Below, piece by piece: positions 22,806 to 29,107 of a stretch of 30,524 bases of DNA; position 1 is the stretch's first letter, and each line of letters starts with the position of its first letter. The position numbers were made by a program, and so were the translations under genes. Source of the stretch: an uncultured Clostridia bacterium (GTDB lineage Bacteria; Bacillota; Clostridia; Christensenellales; UBA3700); contig CAMWSW010000001.1 in the NCBI GenBank assembly GCA_947176975.1, forward strand, positions 1 to 30,524, read 5' to 3'. A model generated the notes under the pieces. The model saw only the letters and a list, made by a program, of their open reading frames with translations, did not search any database and was not told where the DNA came from.

Positions 22806-23833
22806 TGAAAAAAACTATTATAGTCACCGGAGGAGCCGGATTCATAGGTAGTAATTTTATATTCCATATGCTGGGTAAGTATACTGAGTACAGAATCGTG
22901 TGCTTGGATAAACTTACGTATGCGGGAAATTTGTCAACGCTCAAAAGTGCGCTTGATAATCCGAATTTCAGGTTTGTTAAAGCAGATATTTGCGATAGAG
23001 AAGCTGTGGACAAACTTTTTAAAGAGGAAAAACCCGATATTGTTGTCAATTTTGCGGCAGAAAGTCACGTTGACAGAAGCATCGAAGACCCGGGTATATT
23101 CTTGCAGACTAATATAATTGGAACGGCTGTTCTTATGGACGCTTGCAGAAAATACGGTATTGAGAGATACCATCAAGTATCTACCGACGAGGTATACGGC
23201 GATTTGCCGCTTGACCGTCCGGATTTGTTTTTTACCGAGACAACGCCAATACACACAAGCAGTCCTTATTCTTCAAGTAAGGCTTCGGCAGATTTGCTTG
23301 TGCTGGCATATCACAGGACTTATGGCTTGCCTGTGACAATCAGCCGTTGTTCCAATAATTATGGACCATATCATTTTCCTGAAAAACTTATTCCGCTTAT
23401 GATAGCAAATGCGTTAAACGATAAGCCTTTACCCGTATACGGAAAGGGTGAGAACGTACGCGATTGGTTGTACGTAGAGGATCACTGCAAGGCCATAGAT
23501 TTGATTATACACAAAGGAAAAGTCGGAGAGGTATATAACGTGGGCGGACATAACGAAATGAAAAACATCGATATTGTTAAACTCATTTGCAAAGAACTTG
23601 GGAAGCCCGAAAGTCTTATTACTTACGTAACTGATAGAAAAGGTCACGATTTACGCTATGCAATCGATCCTACAAAAATTCATAATGAGCTTGGATGGCT
23701 TCCGGAAACAAAATTTGAAGAAGGAATTAAGAAGACAATCAAGTGGTATCTTGCTAATCGCGAGTGGTGGGAAACGATAATTTCCGGAGAATACCAAGAT
23801 TATTATAAAAAAATGTACGGGGATAAGAAATAA
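22805..23833 (+). CDS. rmlB: dTDP-glucose 4,6-dehydratase
   Basis: Second step of dTDP-L-rhamnose synthesis, NAD-dependent; 342 aa. Rossmann loop TGGAGFIGSNF (8-18), active-site Thr127-Asp128-Glu129 (STDEVYGDL), Tyr155/Lys159 (YSSSKASAD), and RCSNNYGPYHFPEKLIPL. It overlaps rmlA and rmlD by one base each (TAATG junctions), so the three are translated as a coupled unit. Confidence 0.97.
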   Translation: MKKTIIVTGGAGFIGSNFIFHMLGKYTEYRIVCLDKLTYAGNLSTLKSALDNPNFRFVKADICDREAVDKLFKEEKPDIVVNFAAESHVDRSIEDPGIFLQTNIIGTAVLMDACRKYGIERYHQVSTDEVYGDLPLDRPDLFFTETTPIHTSSPYSSSKASADLLVLAYHRTYGLPVTISRCSNNYGPYHFPEKLIPLMIANALNDKPLPVYGKGENVRDWLYVEDHCKAIDLIIHKGKVGEVYNVGGHNEMKNIDIVKLICKELGKPESLITYVTDRKGHDLRYAIDPTKIHNELGWLPETKFEEGIKKTIKWYLANREWWETIISGEYQDYYKKMYGDKK

Positions 23834-24696
23834 TGAAAGTATTAGTCACGGGAGTTAAAGGACAACTCGGATTCGACGTTGTAAAAGAGCTTGAAAAGCG
23901 CGGGCAAGAGGCGATAGGCGTTGATGTTGAAGAAATGGACATAACTGACAAACAGCAAGTAAGCGATGTTTTACAACGCGTTAAACCCGATGCCGTCGTG
24001 CATTGCGCCGCATGGACGGCAGTGGATGCGGCAGAAGATAATGTCGATAAAGTGCGCCTCGTCAATGCTATAGGAACGGAAAATATCGCAAAGGAGTGCA
24101 AGAAACTCGGTTGCAAAATGATGTATATTTCTACAGACTATGTTTTTGACGGAAATGGTACGCAACCATGGAAACCTGATTGCAAAGATTATAAACCTTT
24201 AAACGTCTATGGTATGACCAAACTTGAAGGAGAGCTTGCCGTAGCGGAAAATCTTGAAAAGTTTTTTGTAGTACGAATAGCTTGGGTGTTCGGCAAGAAT
24301 GGCAATAATTTTATAAAGACGATGCTTAAAGTCGGTAAAACTCATGACGTGCTAAGAGTTGTCAATGATCAAATCGGTACGCCTACTTATACGTATGATT
24401 TGGCGCGTTTGCTCGTGGATATGATAGACACTGATAAATACGGTTTTTATCATGCAACAAACGAGGGAGGATATATCAGTTGGTATGATTTTGCTAAAGA
24501 AATATTTAAGCAAGCCGGATATTCTACTCAAGTAATTCCCGTAACTACTGCTGAGTATGGACTTTCTAAGGCGGCAAGACCTTTCAACAGTAGACTGGAT
24601 AAGAGCAAACTAGTAGAAAATGGATTTGAATTATTACCTACATGGCAGGATGCATTAAGCAGATATTTAAAGGAGATCAACAATGGGACAAATTAA
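23833..24696 (+). CDS. rmlD: dTDP-4-dehydrorhamnose reductase
   Basis: The last step of dTDP-L-rhamnose synthesis, NAD(P)H-dependent; 287 aa. N-terminal VLVTGVKGQLGFDVV, CAAWTAVDAAE, Thr101-Asp102-Tyr103 (ISTDYVFDG), Tyr126/Lys130 (VYGMTKLEGE) and VVNDQIGTPTYT. It precedes rmlC and overlaps it by 14 nt; the order A-B-D-C differs from the A-C-B-D and B-D-A-C orders often seen elsewhere. Confidence 0.96.
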   Translation: MKVLVTGVKGQLGFDVVKELEKRGQEAIGVDVEEMDITDKQQVSDVLQRVKPDAVVHCAAWTAVDAAEDNVDKVRLVNAIGTENIAKECKKLGCKMMYISTDYVFDGNGTQPWKPDCKDYKPLNVYGMTKLEGELAVAENLEKFFVVRIAWVFGKNGNNFIKTMLKVGKTHDVLRVVNDQIGTPTYTYDLARLLVDMIDTDKYGFYHATNEGGYISWYDFAKEIFKQAGYSTQVIPVTTAEYGLSKAARPFNSRLDKSKLVENGFELLPTWQDALSRYLKEINNGTN

Positions 24697-25294
24697 AGTT
24701 GAAAAGAACGTTGGCGGTATAGAAGGATTGTATATCATAGAGCCGTCTGTTCACGGCGACAATCGCGGATATTTTATGGAAACTTACAATAAGCGCGATA
24801 TGGAAGAGGCAGGACTTAATATAAATTTCGTGCAGGATAATCAGTCAATGAGCGTTAAAGGCGTTTTGAGGGGATTGCATTTTCAGAAAGAGTATCCGCA
24901 AGGCAAACTTGTCCGCGTTATAAAAGGCAGTGTATTCGACGTAGCTGTTGATATGCGTAAGGGTAGTAAGACGTATGGCAAGTGGTTTGGAGTCGAACTT
25001 ACTGAGGAAAACAAAAAGCAATTTTATATTTCTGAAGGCTTTGCGCATGGTTTTTTGGTACTTTCGGATATTGCTGAATTTTGCTATAAAGTGACTGATT
25101 TTTATCACCCCGGCGACGAAGGCGGTATTGCATGGAATGATCCGAGTATTGGAATCAATTGGGGAGTAGAAGGAGACTACAAAGGCACTGCCGATCCGCA
25201 AGGATATACGCTTAAAGACGGTTCGCCTATTATCATGAGCGATAAGGACAAAAAATGGTCGTCTCTTATTGAAAAGGATAATGTATTACAATGA
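24683..25294 (+). CDS. rmlC: dTDP-4-dehydrorhamnose 3,5-epimerase
   Basis: Third step of dTDP-L-rhamnose synthesis; a cupin of 203 aa. RGYFMETY, NQSMSVKGVLRGLHFQ with catalytic His66, QGKLVRVIKG with Lys75, GFAHGFLVLSD and the Tyr141 region (TDFYHPGDEGG) are present. AAGGAG lies 7-8 nt before ATG 24683. It is the last gene of the operon; the terminator begins 57 nt downstream. Confidence 0.96.
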   Translation: MGQIKVEKNVGGIEGLYIIEPSVHGDNRGYFMETYNKRDMEEAGLNINFVQDNQSMSVKGVLRGLHFQKEYPQGKLVRVIKGSVFDVAVDMRKGSKTYGKWFGVELTEENKKQFYISEGFAHGFLVLSDIAEFCYKVTDFYHPGDEGGIAWNDPSIGINWGVEGDYKGTADPQGYTLKDGSPIIMSDKDKKWSSLIEKDNVLQ

Positions 25295-25350
25295 AATAAT
25301 ACAATTGAATAGATTGCAGGTATTTAATTAAAGAATATTTATAAAATTAT

Positions 25351-25373
25351 GCGCCCTAATAAGGGCGCTTTTT
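25351..25373 (+). terminator. Terminator of the polysaccharide operon
   Basis: GCGCCCT (25351-25357), AATA loop, AGGGCGC (25362-25368), then TTTTT. A strong intrinsic terminator. Confidence 0.9.
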
Positions 25374-25380
25374 CTATATA

Positions 25381-25512
25381 CTCATAGTACGATATTAATC
25401 CTTCCTTTACAATAACGCTGCCAAATGGACCGCCTTCCTATGCAGCTACTTCCATTTCAGCTTCGCGAATTGCTATTTTCATAAATTCATTCATATGGTC
25501 GGCAATAACCAT
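25381..25512 (-). pseudogene. Decayed 5' fragment of a nucleoside (guanine) deaminase gene
   Basis: Read on the minus strand from ATG 25512 the frame gives MNEFMKIAIREAEMEVAA, a TAG stop (25438-25440), then EGGPFGSVIVKEGLIS. This matches the N-terminus of GuaD-like cytidine-deaminase-fold enzymes, in which a residue replaces the stop and EGGPFGAVIVKDG follows. Similarity ends near 25381, just beside the operon terminator, before the zinc-binding HAE motif that should come next. The gene therefore carries a nonsense mutation and has lost its 3' part, probably when the polysaccharide locus was inserted or rearranged. The call is by eye from a short match. Confidence 0.7.
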
Positions 25513-25541
25513 AGTTTTTAGTTAATTATAGTATTCATGAA

Positions 25542-25580
25542 TAATACAAAATACGAACTCGCTTGCCTGCGGGTTCGTAT
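25542..25580 (-). terminator. Terminator of the tRNA-Ser gene
   Basis: Minus strand: ATACGAAC-c-CGC pairs with GCG-a-GTTCGTAT (25551-25580), followed by TTTTGTATT. It lies 6 nt after the CCA end of the tRNA. Confidence 0.75.
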
Positions 25581-25586
25581 CTCTTA

Positions 25587-25676
25587 TGGCAGAGAGTGAG
25601 GGATTTGAACCCTCGGAACGGTTTGCCGTTCACACGATTTCCAATCGTGCGCCTTCGACCACTCAGCCAACTCTCT
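25587..25676 (-). tRNA. tRNA-Ser (anticodon GGA)
   Basis: A 90-nt class II tRNA with encoded CCA (25587-25589) and discriminator G. Acceptor stem AGAGAGT pairs with ACTCTCT. The anticodon stem CACGA/TCGTG holds the loop TTGGAAA, so the anticodon is GGA and reads UCC/UCU. The long variable arm has stem AACGG/CCGTT, and the T arm is GAGGG-TTCAAAT-CCCTC. The gene looks intact and functional. It borders the decayed deaminase fragment and the end of the polysaccharide operon. Confidence 0.95.
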
Positions 25677-25700
25677 ATATGAAAATATTAAGGTACTGTG

Positions 25701-25729
25701 ATAATAACACAAAAATTATCTTTTGGCAA
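25701..25729 (-). promoter_or_regulatory. Promoter of the tRNA-Ser gene
   Basis: Minus strand: TTGCCA (25724-25729), 17-nt spacer, TATTAT (25701-25706) with extended TGT. Predicted start about 18 nt before the mature tRNA. Confidence 0.7.
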
Positions 25730-25909
25730 GCAATTTAATTGATTAAAATGGGTAAAATATAATTATACGCAAAGAGATGTTTGGCGAAGAAGAGAGTAAT
25801 TGATAGGGCAAGAGGCGCGCATAAGGAAAATATTTTGTATATTTATTAAGATAAATGTAAAATTTTGCATAAATTTTTACTAAAAACGAAAACATTAAGC
25901 AATTTATGA
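25730..25909. other. AT-rich intergenic stretch with no recognised gene
   Basis: Between the tRNA promoter and the promoter of the Wzz-like gene. It is AT-rich with stops in all frames. I see no RNA gene, repeat or regulatory motif in it. Confidence 0.5.
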
Positions 25910-25939
25910 TTGCATATTTGGGATTGGCAGTGTTATACT
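25910..25939 (+). promoter_or_regulatory. Promoter of the Wzz-like gene
   Basis: TTGCAT (25910-25915), 18-nt spacer, TATACT (25934-25939), extended by TGT. The block TGTTATACTAT is identical to that at the polysaccharide operon promoter (10871-10881). Confidence 0.75.
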
Positions 25940-25978
25940 ATTCTTGAATTTTAATGGAATCGTGTCTATGGAGGGATT

Positions 25979-27436
25979 ATGGAAGAAAATACCAACGATG
26001 AGTTGACGTTTAAAAAGATATGGCAACAAATCAAAAAGAGCGGTGTGAGAATGATCGTATACGCTTTTATTGCGCTTGTTGTATGCGGGGGAATATTGGG
26101 TATATGCGATATATTTGTAAGTCAGAGCCAATATGAGACGAGGATTACTTATTACTATTCCGGAGCTGAGCTTGGTCAAGACCCTTGGGGCGGACAAGAG
26201 GACGTCGTATCCGACATTAAGTCGGCAAACAACGTATCGACTGCTTTGGAAAAGTTGCAATACACCGACGAAGAAAAAGACGCGTTGGTAAATTTGATTG
26301 TCAGAAACCTTAACGTAATTTCCACAGTTGACAACGAGACTGTTGACGAAGCGGGAACGGTATTGAGCGCAAATTACAGCTACAGAATAGTTTTGTCGAG
26401 AAATTCAGATATTGACAAACTTCTCAAATCCAGAAATGATTACAATAATATATTGAGCGCAGTGACGACCAATCATATAGAAAACTTCAAGAAAAAGTTC
26501 TCTTTCAGCACGACGCTTGGCAGTTTGACGGTATTGGATAGCTACAACTCTTTCCAAAAGTATGAGACCATACGCGCATATCTCGACGCGTTGTTTGAAG
26601 AAAACAAGACTTGGGCGGAGAAGGCTCCGGATTTTGTATCGACGAGTCAAGATATGTCGTTTAATTCCTTGAATAGCCGTATGCAAATTGCGTCGTTGAA
26701 ATTGGAGAATTATCTCAACTTCGTACTCTTCAACGGTATCAACGCCAAGGGAGAAACGCAATACGTGGAGTTGAAATTGAAAGAGTCTAACGACAATATT
26801 ACAATTTATGACGAGGAAATCAAGTCGCTCAACGAAGTGCTTGCATTGATTATGAAAAACAGTGACGTAAGTTTGCCGAGCACCGGAACGATTATAGTAA
26901 ATCCTCCAGATCCGACGACTGTCACCGATGCCATCAGCCTTGCCGTTGCTAAGAAGACGCTTGCGCAAACTGAGAAGAACGCTTGGGAAACACGTCAAAC
27001 CTACTTCAATACTAAAGACTTTGCAAGTAAGAGCGAAGAAGAAAGGAACGCTCTCATCAATGATGCCAACGCTCTTGAACTTGAGGCGCTCAATGAGTAT
27101 AACTCAATTATCGAAAGCTATAAACTTATGATTGAAGAATATAACAGCGGTTACAACGTAAGCTCTCTCGTCAGAATGACTTCAGTGCCTAAGCAATCGA
27201 CAAACTCTCCGATTACGTTTAAAATCGGAATAATCGTCGAATTGATGGTATTGATAATTGCAGTCATGATAGCAATGCTCGTGACAAGCAAAAAGGGCGC
27301 AATGACGTTCAAGAAGAAAGCTGTAGAAGAGCAAGCGCAAGAGGCAGTCTTGGCAGAAAACAGCGCAGACGTCGTGGAGGAGCAAAACCCCGAGGAGTCT
27401 GAGTCGCAAAACGACAATCCTACAGACGTTGAGTAA
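25979..27436 (+). CDS. Wzz-like polysaccharide chain-length/co-polymerase protein
   Basis: A membrane protein of 485 aa. One transmembrane segment at about 25-47 and a second at about 414-435 enclose a large extracytoplasmic domain with long helical, Asn/Lys/Glu-rich stretches. This is the layout of polysaccharide co-polymerases (Wzz, CapA/CpsC, GumC). A 50-residue acidic cytoplasmic tail (rich in Glu, Ala, Asn) follows TM2; there is no tyrosine kinase domain and no P-loop. ATG 25979 has GGAGGG 3-4 nt upstream. It probably sets glycan chain length with the Wzy-like polymerase encoded in the operon to the left. Sequence identity to named families is low by eye, so the role rests on topology and context. 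Confidence 0.75.
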   Translation: MEENTNDELTFKKIWQQIKKSGVRMIVYAFIALVVCGGILGICDIFVSQSQYETRITYYYSGAELGQDPWGGQEDVVSDIKSANNVSTALEKLQYTDEEKDALVNLIVRNLNVISTVDNETVDEAGTVLSANYSYRIVLSRNSDIDKLLKSRNDYNNILSAVTTNHIENFKKKFSFSTTLGSLTVLDSYNSFQKYETIRAYLDALFEENKTWAEKAPDFVSTSQDMSFNSLNSRMQIASLKLENYLNFVLFNGINAKGETQYVELKLKESNDNITIYDEEIKSLNEVLALIMKNSDVSLPSTGTIIVNPPDPTTVTDAISLAVAKKTLAQTEKNAWETRQTYFNTKDFASKSEEERNALINDANALELEALNEYNSIIESYKLMIEEYNSGYNVSSLVRMTSVPKQSTNSPITFKIGIIVELMVLIIAVMIAMLVTSKKGAMTFKKKAVEEQAQEAVLAENSADVVEEQNPEESESQNDNPTDVE

Positions 27437-27473
27437 TAGTCGAATTAAAAGAATAAAAAATACAAATTGTTAC

Positions 27474-27506
27474 AAAACCCGACTTTGAGGTCGGGTTTTG
27501 TTATTG
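27474..27506 (+). terminator. Terminator after the Wzz-like gene
   Basis: AAAACCCGAC (27474-27483), TTTGAG loop, GTCGGGTTTT (27490-27499), then GTTATT. A near-symmetric A/T flank makes it potentially bidirectional. Confidence 0.85.
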
Positions 27507-27533
27507 ACAAATCATTGGTTATTAGTTTAGAAT
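27504..27533 (+). promoter_or_regulatory. Promoter of the O-antigen-ligase-family gene
   Basis: TTGACA (27504-27509), 18-nt spacer, TAGAAT (27528-27533). Only 6 nt separate the -10 box from ATG 27540, so the message should be leaderless. Confidence 0.7.
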
Positions 27534-27539
27534 AAACGT

Positions 27540-28949
27540 ATGGATAAAGTGGCAATAAATGCAATGAACAGAAGAGATTTGAAATTCGGCGTATTGCAAA
27601 AGAGGATAGCGTACGTTTTGTTCGCCGGAGTAATGCTGGTATTATTGCAAGCATTTTTCGGATTGACTTTGGTAGGGACGGTTACCAACACCGTGTCAAA
27701 CGGATCTCACTTTATGCACTATTCTCAAGTATATTTGAAGTTTTGTTGCATGCTTTTGACAGTGTTTTTGCTTGCTTATTACGCTATTAAAATATACGTA
27801 AACGCCGAGCGCAGAAGTATTAAATTTGATAAATTTATTCAAGACAATCTTATATTATTGCCATTTGCTTTTATGCTTATATGGGCGCTTATCTCGACTT
27901 TTCACTCGCCGTATTTTGAAAAATCAATGTATGGCGCGGGATATATCAACGAAGGCTATTTTACAGTCTTGCAATACGCTGTGGTTTTTCTCTCCGCGTA
28001 TGCCATTCGCGACGAAATAAAATGGGCAAAAGAAGCAATGCTTTGGACTTTCATAATTATGGCGGGAATAATCTGCATAGTCTTCGTCGGTATCGAGGTC
28101 ACGAAATACAGTATTCCCACGTCTTTGAAATCCGGCGTATTCAACAACTCTAACCACTACGGTTATTTCTTGGCAATGTCGTCGGCGGTTACCTTTGGGG
28201 CGATAGTGTACGCGAAAAAAAAGTGGCAGATATCCCTGGCTGTAATACTGCTTCCGTTCAACGTATTTCAGCTTTTGGCTTGCAACACGTTGGGCGCGAA
28301 TATTGCATATATAGGCGGAATTATCTTTATAATTTGCAGCGGACTTATTACTAAAAAACTTGATTGGAGAAGGCTTGTGGCGGCGTGCGTTTTATCCGGC
28401 GTCATAAATCTCATAGTAGAAGTATCCGGCAGAACAAATATGTGGGCGTCATACGTAGAACTGTTTAAAGATATTAAGAGAATTATTTCGCCAAGCGAAG
28501 GCGGAGAGGAAGGAAATACAAGTTCGGCGGGTACGGGAAGATTTGGTCTTTGGATACGTACAATTGCCGTAATAAAGCAAGTGCCTTGGTTTGGCAAAGG
28601 TCTTGATTTGTATCACGGCAACAATATCTATGACACGTCGCTCGACGTATCGCACAACGAGTATATCACAATGGCAAGCAATATAGGTATACCGGGAGCG
28701 GTGATGTACCTCGGCACGGTAATTTGGTGGTTTATCAGAGCGGTGAGAGCAAGAAAAACTCTCGGCGCAAACGAACTTACGTTGCTTGCGGTGACGTTTT
28801 CATATTTGATTTCCGCAATATTCGGCAACTCGTTTACTTATACATATCCCTACCTTCTTATCTTTTTGGCGCTGAGTATTCAGAAACCGCAATTTGACGA
28901 ATATAAGTATGCAAAGTTGCAAGAACAAAACGCAAAACTTGAGATTTGA
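27540..28949 (+). CDS. O-antigen-ligase-family membrane protein
   Basis: A polytopic membrane protein of 469 aa with about ten to twelve hydrophobic segments. The typical Wzy_C-type region is visible: GTGRFGLWIRTIAVIKQVPW, GKGLDLYHGNN and the motif DVSHNEYITMASNIGIPG, where His is the expected catalytic residue of WaaL/PglL-type ligases. A Ser/Gly/Glu-rich outer loop (about residues 318-336) precedes it. In a single-membrane organism it may link the finished glycan to a protein, peptidoglycan or lipid acceptor; it could also be a second polymerase. It lacks a Shine-Dalgarno site and has a promoter immediately upstream of ATG 27540. No clear terminator follows. Confidence 0.85.
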   Translation: MDKVAINAMNRRDLKFGVLQKRIAYVLFAGVMLVLLQAFFGLTLVGTVTNTVSNGSHFMHYSQVYLKFCCMLLTVFLLAYYAIKIYVNAERRSIKFDKFIQDNLILLPFAFMLIWALISTFHSPYFEKSMYGAGYINEGYFTVLQYAVVFLSAYAIRDEIKWAKEAMLWTFIIMAGIICIVFVGIEVTKYSIPTSLKSGVFNNSNHYGYFLAMSSAVTFGAIVYAKKKWQISLAVILLPFNVFQLLACNTLGANIAYIGGIIFIICSGLITKKLDWRRLVAACVLSGVINLIVEVSGRTNMWASYVELFKDIKRIISPSEGGEEGNTSSAGTGRFGLWIRTIAVIKQVPWFGKGLDLYHGNNIYDTSLDVSHNEYITMASNIGIPGAVMYLGTVIWWFIRAVRARKTLGANELTLLAVTFSYLISAIFGNSFTYTYPYLLIFLALSIQKPQFDEYKYAKLQEQNAKLEI

Positions 28950-29107
28950 GATATTTTCTGCAAAAAGCGTATAATTTTCTTTATAAATGTGTATTATTTG
29001 TCCAAACAAAATGAAAAATTGTTTAAAATCTAATTGCAATATAACTAATATTATATTATAATTATACTTGCTATTATATTATTCGTTCGATGAATAGGAG
29101 TTTGAGA
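28950..29107. other. AT-rich intergenic region before the lipoprotein gene
   Basis: Very AT-rich; it holds the promoter at 29034-29062 and the AGGAG ribosome site at 29096-29100. No terminator for the upstream gene and no small gene are recognised. Confidence 0.5.
29034..29062 (+). promoter_or_regulatory. Promoter of the lipoprotein gene
   Basis: TTGCAA (29034-29039), 17-nt spacer, TATAAT (29057-29062). Predicted start near 29069, leader about 39 nt. The surrounding AT richness makes chance matches more likely than elsewhere. Confidence 0.6.

Noticed and set aside
25381..25512. tadA (tRNA adenosine deaminase) remnant next to tRNA-Ser
   Set aside because: The fragment reads GGPFG rather than the EVPVGA usual in TadA, so a guanine-deaminase-like parent is preferred.
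26405..26998. 197-codon open frame on the minus strand
   Set aside because: Fully antisense to the Wzz-like gene, Arg/Leu-rich shadow composition, no promoter or ribosome site.
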